A DNA stretch of 42,491 bases, from positions 1-42,491 of the IMG/VR virus record IMGVR_UViG_3300025921_000039; one strand, given 5' to 3'. The DNA comes from a virus. The first letter of the stretch is position 1, and each line of letters starts with the position of its first letter. Positions 36,038 to 42,491 of the stretch are shown here, piece after piece. The notes beneath the pieces were generated by a model, which was given only the letters and a program-made list of their open reading frames with translations, was not told the DNA's origin and made no database searches. A program made the translations under genes and the position numbers.

Positions 36038-37029
36038 TGCACCGCCGCCTTCTGGACGGCCGGGCTGATATGAGCGTAGGTGCTCCCGACAATGCGCTCC
36101 GTGTTCCCGAGCTGCTCCGCGATCACCTTCATCGACCAGCCGTCCGCCGCCATGAGCGAGGCCGCTCCGTGCCGCAACTTGTGTGGCGTCATCCTCGGCA
36201 GACCGGCGCGGACCAAGGCCCTCGGCAGGGCATGGGTCGCCGCGACACGAGTGAGCCTGTCGCCGCCCGGCCCGAAGAACACCGGCTCTCCCTTGCCCCT
36301 CCGGGGAGCCTGACGGATGGCCTCCTGCAGGGCCTCCTGCGCGTCCTCGCTGATGCGGGTGGCTCTTGGCTCGCCCTTCGGCTGGCGGATGCTCACCCAG
36401 CCGTCGTGGACGTCGCCCTGGTTCAGCGCGCAGGCTTCCCCGATCCGACAACCGGATCCCGCGAGGAAGCGGACGACGTGCTCCAGCCAGTGGCCCTTGA
36501 CGGCATCGAGGATGGCGTCCCGGTCGGCGGGCGTCATGGCCTCGACCGGCTTCCGTCTGACGGCTGGGGGCTCGACGTGGGCGGCGGGGTTCCGCTCGAG
36601 GTCGTGGTTCCGAACGGCGTGCTCCAGCGCTCCCCGCAACGTTCGCAGAACCAATCCCACCGTGCCGGGGGCCAGTTCGAGTCCGTCCACGAACGCCTCG
36701 ACGTGGCGAGCCCGCAGTTCGGACAGACGGAAACCCCCAAGTGCGGGGATGAGATGAACCCGGACGTGTGACTCGTATAGAGCCTGAGTCGACGGCCTGA
36801 TCCGGCGCTTCCCGGCGAGCCACCTTGGCAGGTACTCCGAGAGTCGCGGGTCATCGGGGACGTGGCCTCGCTTGGCCTCCTGGAGCCACCACTTCGCCTC
36901 GGACTCGTGGTCGAAGGTCCGCGTCTCCCGGACGCGCTTGCCGCCCTCGGTCCGCGATACCTGCGCCTGACACCGGCCGTTGGGCCTTCGGGTCAGGCCG
37001 CCGTCGCCCCTTCGACCGCGCTTCCGCAT
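36013..37029 (-). CDS. int: Tyrosine integrase
   Basis: This is a 338-residue tyrosine recombinase. It has an N-terminal arm-binding part (1 to about 60), a core-binding domain (about 60-155) and a catalytic domain. Arg195 is in GSGCRIGEACAL, Lys218 in a beta-turn, His283 and Arg286 in TPHKLRHGAASLM, and the nucleophile Tyr318 in STYAHI. The usual third His (LGH) is Asn309 here (LGN), a conservative departure seen occasionally. It integrates the phage into, and excises it from, the host chromosome. The C-terminal SLNVRKR is shared with the next two genes through a DNA repeat. Attachment sites were not identified. Confidence 0.9.
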   Translation of the reverse strand: MRKRGRRGDGGLTRRPNGRCQAQVSRTEGGKRVRETRTFDHESEAKWWLQEAKRGHVPDDPRLSEYLPRWLAGKRRIRPSTQALYESHVRVHLIPALGGFRLSELRARHVEAFVDGLELAPGTVGLVLRTLRGALEHAVRNHDLERNPAAHVEPPAVRRKPVEAMTPADRDAILDAVKGHWLEHVVRFLAGSGCRIGEACALNQGDVHDGWVSIRQPKGEPRATRISEDAQEALQEAIRQAPRRGKGEPVFFGPGGDRLTRVAATHALPRALVRAGLPRMTPHKLRHGAASLMAADGWSMKVIAEQLGNTERIVGSTYAHISPAVQKAAVQSLNVRKR

Positions 37030-37040
37030 CGGTGGTCATG

Positions 37041-37736
37041 CTAGCCGACCAGCCCGAGGACTTCCTGGGAGCAGCGGACGGCGGCGATTTCGCAGTAACG
37101 CTCTTCGATCTCAATCCCGATGGCCTTGCGACCGAGGGACTTGGCGGCGACGAGTGTCGACCCGGAGCCCATGAAGGGGTCGAGGACGGTTCCCGTCATC
37201 ATGCCGACCAGCCGAACCATGAGCGAGACTGGCTTCTCGTTAGGGTGCAACCGAAGATGGCTTGTGAACGCGAGGCCAGGAGCTGCATCCCGCCACACGT
37301 CTCCCCATCGCTTGCCTTTTGGCGAGATGTGGTGATCCGCGCGGTTGCTTCCGGTGCCTGCGTATTCGTGCGTCTTGCCGACGGGCGCGCCACGAGCGGC
37401 TACCAGTTTCCCGAAGAGCGCGATGTGCTCCGAGTCGCGGGCAACGGGCACCTCCGCAAAGCGGCCCTTGAGTTCGGCGTTCGAAGGCCACCAGACGACC
37501 CATTCGTCCGGGACGCGGCTCGCCTCGATACACAGCCGGATCAGGTTCTCGGGCCACCCGAAGACAGCGGCATTCGCCCACGAATTCAGCATCGCGGCAT
37601 TGAGGACGGCGGTGTCCGTGGCGTAAGCATTCGTGCCATACGGCGGGTCCGTCATGATGACATCGGCCTCGGGCATCCACTCCCGGCAATCGCCGTGGTA
37701 GATCGTCACGAGGTTGTCCTGGTAGTAGGGAGTCAT
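37041..37736 (-). CDS. DNA adenine/cytosine methyltransferase (beta class)
   Basis: This is a 231-residue enzyme with motif IV DPPYGT at 30-35 and motif I LDPFMGSGSTLVAAK near 185. The IV-before-I order is that of beta-class N6-adenine/N4-cytosine methylases (N6_N4_Mtase). AIGIEIEERYCEIA follows as motif II. No partner restriction enzyme is visible, so it is probably a solitary methylase that protects phage DNA or affects regulation. It overlaps the gene upstream (ATGA) and precedes the integrase. Confidence 0.87.
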   Translation of the reverse strand: MTPYYQDNLVTIYHGDCREWMPEADVIMTDPPYGTNAYATDTAVLNAAMLNSWANAAVFGWPENLIRLCIEASRVPDEWVVWWPSNAELKGRFAEVPVARDSEHIALFGKLVAARGAPVGKTHEYAGTGSNRADHHISPKGKRWGDVWRDAAPGLAFTSHLRLHPNEKPVSLMVRLVGMMTGTVLDPFMGSGSTLVAAKSLGRKAIGIEIEERYCEIAAVRCSQEVLGLVG

Positions 37737-38026
37737 GCCTGTGGATCTGGATCTGCGAGTGTCGTCGCGTTGTCCAAGATCGCTGGAGGTTCGGACGACA
37801 CGGTGGCGTGGGGCCCCGACCCGGCGGTGGCGGAGCCGCCGCGACGCACCATCTCCTCGAAGTACACGTTGGCGACCTGTCGGAGCCGCCGAACCTCATC
37901 AATCAGGGCTGCCACGTCGTCACGCCATGCCCGGACCTCGCCGTCGTCCGACTCGTTCCACTGCGACGCCCAGCGCATTTCGATGCCGTCTAGATCAATG
38001 GGCAACGGCTCGCCCCTCGGTTTCAT
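37733..38026 (-). CDS. Hypothetical protein, 97 aa
   Basis: This is a 97-residue protein from ATG 38026 (ATGA overlap with the excisionase-like gene). It has a central helical stretch (VRAWRDDVAALIDEVRRLRQ, VANVYFEEMVRRG) that may form a coiled coil, and a polar disordered tail. It lies between the excisionase-like and methyltransferase genes. No family is recognised. Confidence 0.58.
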   Translation of the reverse strand: MKPRGEPLPIDLDGIEMRWASQWNESDDGEVRAWRDDVAALIDEVRRLRQVANVYFEEMVRRGGSATAGSGPHATVSSEPPAILDNATTLADPDPQA

Positions 38027-38199
38027 GCCGCCCGAGCCCGGATATACCGCTGGATCTCGGACTCCCGGATGAAGGTGGAGCCGCGGACCTTGACGAAGCG
38101 GATGCGGCCGGCCTTCTGTTCGCGATAGAGTGTCCAGCGGCTGACCGCCAAGTAGTCCTCGGCGGCACGTTGGAGCGGGATCAGGCGATCGACCGTCAC
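38023..38199 (-). CDS. Excisionase-like HTH protein
   Basis: This is a 58-residue protein from GTG 38199 (GTGA overlap). Nearly all of it is a winged HTH of the excisionase/MerR-like type (IPLQRAAEDYLAVSRWTLYR, EQKAGRIRFVKVRGSTFIRE, then SEIQRYI). It shares the operon with the integrase, so it may act as the recombination directionality factor. A transcription factor role is equally possible. Confidence 0.75.
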   Translation of the reverse strand: MTVDRLIPLQRAAEDYLAVSRWTLYREQKAGRIRFVKVRGSTFIRESEIQRYIRARAA

Positions 38200-38624
38200 G
38201 CCGCGTCCAGGTGCGTGCGCTTGTGGTGACTCGGACACAGCCACACGACATCGAGTTGAGACTCGGGACCATAGCCGTGCGGGTGATGAGCCTGGGCCGG
38301 CATGTCCCCGCAGACGCCGCATGGCCCGCGAACCAACAGCCCCCTCTGGATCGCGACCCAGACCGCTCGATACGCGCGGTTCTGCTCAGGCGTGATGACT
38401 ACCGGTTTGGTGAGGTGCGCCGCCCGCCTCCGTTGTTTCGCCCGCCTCTGGATCTCTCGATACTTCTCAGGGTGGCGCTGCTTGTACAGCTTCCCGTTGC
38501 GCGCCACGGTGGCCCGGTGGCAGGTCAGGCAGGCGGTCCACGGGCGGCCCCTATTCCGCTTGATCTTCGTGTTCTCCGGCGTCAGTTCGTGACCCTTCCG
38601 GCAGTGCGTCCTGTCCTTGCTCAC
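38196..38624 (-). CDS. HNH-like zinc-binding protein
   Basis: This is a 142-residue protein from GTG 38624, with GGAGGT nine bases upstream. The N-terminus has CRKGHE and CLTC, and the middle is very basic (YREIQRRAKQRRRAAHLTKP). The C-terminus has CGVCG, then AHHPHGYG and VVWLCPSHHKRTH, an HNH-like or degenerate HNH arrangement seen in many phages. It heads the integration operon and diverges from the plus-strand operon around the palindrome at 38722. Nuclease activity is not certain. Confidence 0.7.
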   Translation of the reverse strand: MSKDRTHCRKGHELTPENTKIKRNRGRPWTACLTCHRATVARNGKLYKQRHPEKYREIQRRAKQRRRAAHLTKPVVITPEQNRAYRAVWVAIQRGLLVRGPCGVCGDMPAQAHHPHGYGPESQLDVVWLCPSHHKRTHLDAA

Positions 38625-38712
38625 CCTCCCGCCACCTCCCTGGCGGTGTCGGGGGGTCATGGGGTACGAGATGACCGGGCTACGCCCGGAGCGCGGGGCG
38701 CCAGATTGCCTC

Positions 38713-38741
38713 TTGACAATCTCTACGCTAGGGTAGATAGT
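38713..38741 (+). promoter_or_regulatory. Rightward promoter of the 38748 operon
   Basis: TTGACA (38713-38718), a 17-base spacer and GATAGT (38736-38741) form a promoter whose -10 ends six bases before ATG 38748, again predicting a leaderless message. The spacer holds the palindrome at 38722-38737. Confidence 0.68.
38722..38737. promoter_or_regulatory. Palindromic operator between divergent operons
   Basis: TCTACGCTAGGGTAGA is a 16-base near-perfect palindrome (7 of 8 pairs) centred on CTAG. It lies between -35 and -10 of the rightward promoter and next to a possible minus-strand promoter (TTGCGG, 18 bases, TACTAT at 38743-38738). One regulator could control both operons. The CTAG centre recalls the immunity operators, but the flanks differ. 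Confidence 0.6.
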
Positions 38742-38747
38742 ATTGGC

Positions 38748-38876
38748 ATGAAGACCTGCACCGCAACCAACAAGAACGGCAAGCCCTGTAAGCGGATCGG
38801 ATACAACTGGCCGCAGATCGGCCGGGTGCTCTGCCCACCGCACGCGATGGCCCTGGCCACCAAGAAGACGGCCTGA
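38748..38876 (+). CDS. 42-aa small zinc-binding protein
   Basis: ATG 38748 starts a 42-residue protein: MKTCTATNKNGKPCKRIGYN, then WPQIGRVLCPPHAMALATKK. Cys4, Cys14, Cys29 and His32 could form one zinc site. It is first in a short plus-strand operon, with its -10 six bases upstream. No family is recognised. Confidence 0.62.
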   Translation: MKTCTATNKNGKPCKRIGYNWPQIGRVLCPPHAMALATKKTA

Positions 38877-38879
38877 CCA

Positions 38880-39069
38880 ATGGACCACGAGACTATCCAC
38901 GCCAGAGTCCGGGGCCAGGGCTCGGCTCATCAAGACGCCATGTCGCCGGATCACGCCGGACGGACGGCCGTTCGGCTACGTCTGCACGAACTGCGGCCGC
39001 GAGCTGCGCGAGACCAAGACGGGCTGGTTCCGGCACACGGACATCCAGCGCGAGCGCGGCAACTGGTGA
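38880..39069 (+). CDS. Small zinc-ribbon protein, start or frame uncertain
   Basis: The frame of 38881-39069 reads RLIKTPCRRITPDGRPFGYV, then CTNCGRELRETKTGWFRHTD and IQRERGNW, a convincing zinc ribbon (C-x18-C-x2-C with a later His). It has no ATG, GTG or TTG start in frame. ATG 38880, just after the upstream stop, is in the frame one base before. A single extra base, for example in the GGGG at about 38911-38914, would explain this; a ribosomal shift is the alternative. The TGA overlaps the GTG of the next gene (GTGA), which supports the frame. Confidence 0.5.
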
Positions 39070-39224
39070 CCCTGCCCGAAGCGGCGGCATCCCTCGGGGT
39101 GACCGCGGCAACGCTCCGTCAGCAGATCGCGAATGGGAAGCTACGCGCGGTGAAACGGGGCCGCGACTGGTGGGTGACGGCACGAGAGGTCGAGCGGTAT
39201 CGAGCGGAGAACCGCCGGCGCTGA
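39066..39224 (+). CDS. Excisionase/MerR-like HTH protein
   Basis: This is a 52-residue protein from GTG 39066, overlapping the zinc-ribbon stop. It has a typical helix-turn-helix: TLPEAAASLGVTAATLRQQI, ANGKLRAVKRGRDWWVTARE, then VERY. It is a small regulator or directionality factor and might bind the palindrome at 38722. A longer frame from 38880 covers the same HTH, but its first half is a shadow of the zinc-ribbon frame. Confidence 0.7.
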   Translation: MTLPEAAASLGVTAATLRQQIANGKLRAVKRGRDWWVTAREVERYRAENRRR

Positions 39225-39244
39225 GGCTCACAACACCCCTTCGC

Positions 39245-39820
39245 TCATGGGTTCGTGGTTCCGGCTGGTTGCCCGGCTGCGCCGGGAGCCGCGAGGGCGG
39301 CCTTGAGAGCTTCGATTGCCTCGAACGGAACGAGGAAGTCGACGTATTCGCCGTCGAAGTTGTCGTCCGGCTCGGCCTTGTCCACGACGTTCTGCGCCGC
39401 CTCTCGGAGTCCCGGTGTCGGGGCCGAGCCTGCGGGCTCGGAGGCGCTGCGCGCGAGAACGGCGAGGCGGTTCACGGTGGCCTGCACCACCTTGTAGAAG
39501 GGTCCGTCCGCGCCCATGAACCGGGTGCCAGTGTCGGAGGCGTGATCCGCGTACCACGCATCCAGACCGACGCAGAGGTTCCGCTCGATGTCGGCGACCG
39601 TCTCCACGTCGAGTGCCGCAGGCACCCCGCCGGAGGCGGCCCCTGTTGACTCTGTGGAGGCGGGTAGGGCGGCACGGGAGACGACATCGAAGCCCTGCCG
39701 TCGCAGCAACCGAAGCGTGGTCTCCGCCTCCGCGCGATGCGTCGGACCGTCCAGCGTGCCGTACATCGCATCTGCAAGCGCGCTCAGGGCCGTCTCGGCG
39801 CTCTGGCGGTCTCCTGTCAT
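39245..39820 (-). CDS. Hypothetical early protein, 191 aa
   Basis: This is a 191-residue protein from ATG 39820. It has helical segments (ETALSALADAMYGTLDGPTH, RAEAETTLRLLRRQGFDVVS, DFLVPFEAIEALKAALAAPG), and is acidic and without Cys motifs except one near 91. It is the last substantial gene of the early operon. A six-codon frame (MSEGVL, 39248-39228) overlaps its stop and may only be a read-through tail. No family is recognised. Confidence 0.6.
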   Translation of the reverse strand: MTGDRQSAETALSALADAMYGTLDGPTHRAEAETTLRLLRRQGFDVVSRAALPASTESTGAASGGVPAALDVETVADIERNLCVGLDAWYADHASDTGTRFMGADGPFYKVVQATVNRLAVLARSASEPAGSAPTPGLREAAQNVVDKAEPDDNFDGEYVDFLVPFEAIEALKAALAAPGAAGQPAGTTNP

Positions 39821-39903
39821 GCCGCACCTACGATCAGGCGAGCGAGCAGGGCACCGACGCCGAGGCCGAGGACAAACCATTCAGCGCGCGGGTCGAGCCT
39901 CAC
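39817..39903 (-). CDS. 28-aa single-span membrane peptide
   Basis: GTG 39903 overlaps the stop of the zinc-ribbon gene and TGA 39817 overlaps ATG 39820, so it is coupled at both ends. It reads VRLDPRAEWFVLGLGVGALL, then ARLIVGAA, one hydrophobic helix. Confidence 0.5.
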   Translation of the reverse strand: MRLDPRAEWFVLGLGVGALLARLIVGAA

Positions 39904-40142
39904 TGTGGCCCGCCTTCGGTGGGAGTCGGCTGGGAGGAGTCAGGGTGGACGACGTTTCGATGGCCGACATCGACGCATGTCGGGCATACCGGATAGAACC
40001 GGCGTCGGCACTCGCTGCAGGCCCACATCGACCCATCCGCCGGGAGTCCGTGGAGTTCGCCCCGGAACGTGACAATCACGTTGTGCTCACAGTCCGGCGG
40101 CGCAGCCGCTCCCGGCCGCAGGCCGGGTTCCTTGACGTTCAT
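39900..40142 (-). CDS. Zinc-ribbon protein, 80 aa
   Basis: This is an 80-residue protein with CEHNVIVTF, then CSECRRRFYPVCPTC and VGHRNVVH. There are at least five Cys and several His for a zinc site. It overlaps its neighbours by ATGA and GTGA. Such small proteins are common in phage replication regions. No specific role can be assigned. Confidence 0.65.
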   Translation of the reverse strand: MNVKEPGLRPGAAAPPDCEHNVIVTFRGELHGLPADGSMWACSECRRRFYPVCPTCVDVGHRNVVHPDSSQPTPTEGGPQ

Positions 40143-40606
40143 CGCTCCTCCTCGGACTGCTTGTCTCGGTCCGCCCCTCCTTCGAGGACATCAGGGGGAC
40201 CGGCTTCGGTGGAGTCGGCCCCCTGGAGGGCGGCCACCAGCGGGGTGAATGCCGCCTCATCGTACTCGGGCTGCCAGCCGTATCGCTCTAGGCCAAGGGC
40301 CGTTCGGAGGTCGCCCCACGCGGCGTTCACCAAGTCCTCGGAGCCGTATTGAGCACCGCCGCACATGGAACAATCGCCAGTCAGGTCATAGGCGTGGGCG
40401 ACACCGGGCAGGTTCGTGCAGGGGTCGAAGTGGAGGTAGCGGTCGTGCGGCTCGCCGGGATGGTTGTCGCCGTTCAACGCGTCCCGGTTGCGCTCCAAGG
40501 CCGCGAGCATCCGCCACGCCACTTCCTCGATAGAGCGCGGCCCCGCCGCTCCGCCGTAGGCGGCTTCCTTCTCAGGCTCTACCGTCATGGCTGGGGTCCT
40601 CCTCAT
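40139..40606 (-). CDS. Hypothetical early protein, 155 aa, with CxxC
   Basis: This is a 155-residue acidic protein. The N-terminal helix is SIEEVAWRMLAALERNRDAL. The middle has CTNLPGVAHAYDLTGDCSMC then GGAQYGS, a possible metal site, and the C-terminus is disordered. It directly follows the replication-initiator-like gene (ATGA overlap). No family is recognised. Confidence 0.6.
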   Translation of the reverse strand: MRRTPAMTVEPEKEAAYGGAAGPRSIEEVAWRMLAALERNRDALNGDNHPGEPHDRYLHFDPCTNLPGVAHAYDLTGDCSMCGGAQYGSEDLVNAAWGDLRTALGLERYGWQPEYDEAAFTPLVAALQGADSTEAGPPDVLEGGADRDKQSEEER

Positions 40607-41343
40607 GCCGACTCCTTCTCACGCTCGGCCTCAAGACGGCGGAGCTCGGCGGCAATCTCAGCGTTGATGCCCGTCAGGCCGATGGCCCTCGGACGGTGGG
40701 GTTGCGGCGGCTTCACCTCGGCTGCCTTCGCTGCCTCGATACGCTCTCGCCGGTATTCCTTGTCGGCTTCGATGAGGGCGCCCAGCGGGTCCTCGGGATG
40801 GGCCAGCATGATGTTTGCGGACCACTGCGGGCCAGTCAGGTCATGGAGTTGGAGGATGGAGTCGAGCACCTGTCGCTGACGGGTAGACGGCGGACGTCGC
40901 TTGAGCAGGAGGAACGCCTCGAGGTCGGCTCGGCCGTCGTATCCAGGCAACGACTCGCGCGCTCTGTTCGGCTCGTTTTCTGCTTTGCTCGTCTCGTTTC
41001 TGTTAGGCATCGGTTCCGCACTGCCGTTCGCACTGCTCTCGCTATGCCATCTGGCTGCGGCTGCATTGCGGGCCGCATCTGAGCGGCGTCCCCGCTCGGC
41101 CTCCATGCCCTTCATCTGGTATCGGTGTCCAGCGAGGGTCGAGACGAGCGAACAGTCGACCAACCTAGCGAGTGGCCTAGGCTTCACGGAACGGGGCAGC
41201 TCGGGCGGAGTCGGCCACATCGGGTCCGCCGTCGCGAGGAGCCGGAGCCATGTGGCGAGCTGGGCGTCGTCGGCCCAGACCTCCGGGTAGTCCCGGATCA
41301 GGTCGTTGTAGTAGACCCGGACATACTTGCGGTCGTCGCTCAT
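40603..41343 (-). CDS. Phage replication initiator-like protein
   Basis: This is a 246-residue protein. The N-terminal about 70 residues form a winged HTH as in phage replisome organisers (KYVRVYYNDLIRDYPEVWAD, DAQLATWLRLLATADPMWPT). A basic AARNAAAARWH linker and a polar stretch follow. The C-terminal part is helical (RQVLDSILQLHDLTGPQWSA, EIAAELRRLEAEREKE). This layout (HTH, linker, helical helicase-loading part) is that of phage O/DnaD-like initiators. It follows the DnaA-type gene with an ATGA overlap. The origin itself was not identified. Confidence 0.65.
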   Translation of the reverse strand: MSDDRKYVRVYYNDLIRDYPEVWADDAQLATWLRLLATADPMWPTPPELPRSVKPRPLARLVDCSLVSTLAGHRYQMKGMEAERGRRSDAARNAAAARWHSESSANGSAEPMPNRNETSKAENEPNRARESLPGYDGRADLEAFLLLKRRPPSTRQRQVLDSILQLHDLTGPQWSANIMLAHPEDPLGALIEADKEYRRERIEAAKAAEVKPPQPHRPRAIGLTGINAEIAAELRRLEAEREKESA

Positions 41344-41735
41344 GCCGCCCGCTCCGCGAGGTCCAGCAGGTACTTGACCGTCGAGTAGTGGCGCCCTCCG
41401 AGCCGCAGCCCGATCTGATCGAGGGTCAGGTGGCTCTGTTGCCAGAGGCGTCGTGCCTCACGCGCGCGCGTCCGGGTGCAGGCGTTGTGGCGGCATCGAC
41501 CGGACAGGCCGCATGGCCCGCGCTGCGCCTCCTCCTCGGCCTGACGCGCCGCCTCACGGGCGGCCTTGGTCCGCTCGACGTGCTGGCGGCTGATCTCGTT
41601 GGCGCGGGCGCGGTCGTTCGGTCCCGGTCCCCCGACGACCAACGAGCCGCCGAGCTTCGGTGAGCCGCCGTAGGCCGGCCCCTCGTCGACCTTGATGGGC
41701 TTGCCGTCGGAGTAGCCGATGGTGCGGAAGCTCAT
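41340..41735 (-). CDS. Protein with C-terminal DnaA-type DNA-binding motif
   Basis: This is a 131-residue protein. The C-terminus (about 103-131) reads HLTLDQIGLRLGGRHYSTVK then YLLDLAERAA. It matches the DnaA domain IV signature (GGRDHSTV in bacterial DnaA), where the HTH reads DnaA boxes. Before it lies a Cys cluster (GPCGLSGRCRHNACTRTR) and a charged helix (ERTKAAREAARQAEEEAQRG). There is no AAA+ ATPase. It may bring the replication initiator to an origin or compete with host DnaA. It lies next to the replication initiator gene. Confidence 0.68.
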   Translation of the reverse strand: MSFRTIGYSDGKPIKVDEGPAYGGSPKLGGSLVVGGPGPNDRARANEISRQHVERTKAAREAARQAEEEAQRGPCGLSGRCRHNACTRTRAREARRLWQQSHLTLDQIGLRLGGRHYSTVKYLLDLAERAA

Positions 41736-42460
41736 GCTGGGATTCCGAGCGTGATGGCCTCGGTCTCGAAGGCCGTGTTAGCGGCTGCCGCGTATTCCGG
41801 GACGAGCTCCGCGCCGATATAGTCGAAGCCGAGGGTCCGCGCGGCGAGCCCGATGGTCCCGAGGCCCGCGAAAGGGTCGACGACGGTGCAACCCGGATCA
41901 GTCCACGTCTCCACGATCCATGCGGCCGCGGCGAACGGGGTCAACGCGCGATGTTGGGTCTTCGCCCCTCCCTGACGAGGATCTCGTTGGAGCAACAGGT
42001 TCGATTGGAAGGCGTCGCCGATAGGTGCGCGACGGTGGCGCTCAACCTGGAGCCGCCCGTAGATGGCCCAGCCCTGCCAGAGGAATGGAACGACGCCGGG
42101 CCGGTTAGCTGCCCGGCGACGATATGCGGCCACCTCGATGCACACTCGTCGCGGCATTGGATGATCTCGGCGAGCAAGCATGGTCGAGGGTCCGCGGATG
42201 CAATGGCGCTTGGCAGGTAGCACATCCAGCACCTCCTCAACGTGGCGTGACCACGGGATCTCGTCGGCGTAGCCCTTCTCTGTCTCGACGAGTGTCTTTC
42301 CACCCTTGCGTCCGAGTCCCATGTGACTACCCGGCGAACGGACACCGAGCCCGCCACCAGCGGCCAGTCCATAGGGCGGATCCGTGATGACGACGGCTCG
42401 CTCCGGGTCGTACGTCCCCGGCAACACGTCCTGCCAGCGGCCGACGAGAACCGGCGTCAC
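41732..42460 (-). CDS. DNA methyltransferase (beta class)
   Basis: This is a 242-residue enzyme from GTG 42460, which overlaps the stop of the gene at 103 after the circle is closed. Motif IV DPPYGL is at 27-32 and motif I VVDPFAGLGTIGLAARTLG lies near the C-terminus, followed by YIGAEL. This is beta-class order. The middle differs from the methylase at 37041, so the two probably recognise different sites. It lies in the early operon before the DnaA-type gene. No restriction enzyme is near. Confidence 0.82.
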   Translation of the reverse strand: MTPVLVGRWQDVLPGTYDPERAVVITDPPYGLAAGGGLGVRSPGSHMGLGRKGGKTLVETEKGYADEIPWSRHVEEVLDVLPAKRHCIRGPSTMLARRDHPMPRRVCIEVAAYRRRAANRPGVVPFLWQGWAIYGRLQVERHRRAPIGDAFQSNLLLQRDPRQGGAKTQHRALTPFAAAAWIVETWTDPGCTVVDPFAGLGTIGLAARTLGFDYIGAELVPEYAAAANTAFETEAITLGIPA

Positions 42461-42491
42461 GCTGGTACCGCCCGGTCACAGGTTGTGCAGC
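42355..42491. repeat. Right copy of terminal overlap (direct repeat)
   Basis: This copy equals bases 1-137 except at 42365 (c here, g at 11). Trimming one copy gives a circle of about 42,354 bp in which the methyltransferase gene and its upstream neighbour are intact and overlap by GTGA. Confidence 0.93.

Noticed and set aside
38722-38737. The 38722 palindrome as a further copy of the immunity operator
   Set aside because: Both have a CTAG centre, but the flanks (TCTACG/GGTAGA versus GTR/YAC) do not match, so the same regulator cannot be claimed.
38880-39224. A single 114-residue plus-strand protein from ATG 38880
   Set aside because: Its first half is out of frame with the zinc ribbon that the same bases clearly encode. 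Only its last 52 residues, from GTG 39066, look real.

Overview
This window looks like the complete genome of a temperate, long-tailed, non-contractile (siphovirus-type) phage, given as a linearised circle. Bases 1-137 recur at 42355-42491 with one mismatch, so the unit is about 42,354 bp. The DNA is very GC-rich, genes are packed with ATGA or GTGA stop/start overlaps, GTG and TTG starts are common, and several promoters look leaderless (TANNNT, six bases, then the start codon). The tail hub resembles the Gp37-like family of actinophages. An actinobacterial or similar high-GC host is likely, but the sequence does not fix it.

Layout. (1) Immunity switch, 4531-5152: a Cro-like gene on the minus strand and a repressor-like gene on the plus strand diverge around three copies of a GTRCTAGYAC-type operator. 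The repressor reading frame appears broken near 4722. (2) Early lytic operon, minus strand, from 4530 down to 1 and on through the circle junction to 39245: Cro-like gene, HNH nuclease, several tiny genes, a half-length sliding clamp, a possible recombination protein, HTH and HNH proteins, a DNA methyltransferase, a protein ending in a DnaA-type DNA-binding motif, and a replication-initiator-like protein. (3) A short plus-strand operon at 38748-39224 (two zinc-binding proteins and an HTH protein) diverges, around a palindromic operator, from the integration operon 38624-34985. That operon holds an HNH-like protein, an excisionase-like protein, a second methyltransferase, a tyrosine integrase and four small genes. 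Three consecutive genes of this operon, starting with the integrase, share an identical seven-residue C-terminus. (4) Late operon, minus strand, 34754 down to 5801: HTH-HNH protein, LuxR-type HTH protein, membrane proteins, a Tat-signal beta-helix protein, a lysis block (cysteine peptidase-like lysin, holin-like protein, small membrane protein, secreted double-psi barrel protein), two HNH proteins, large terminase, portal, several virion proteins including a 21-residue tandem-repeat protein, scaffold, major capsid protein, connectors, three glycosyltransferase-like genes, tail completion proteins, tail tube, frameshifted tail chaperones, tape measure, distal tail protein and tail hub/fibre.

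Main points of interest: a homing-type HNH gene inserted at the start codon of the lysin, leaving a displaced copy of the lysin N-terminus; a canonical CCCTTTA slippery site in the tail chaperone genes; three glycosyltransferases inside the virion operon together with a Ser/Thr/Gln-rich repeat protein (a possible virion glycosylation system); a very small sliding clamp; and repeated leaderless promoters. About seven HNH-type proteins lie in 42 kb. No tRNA, rRNA or CRISPR array was seen.
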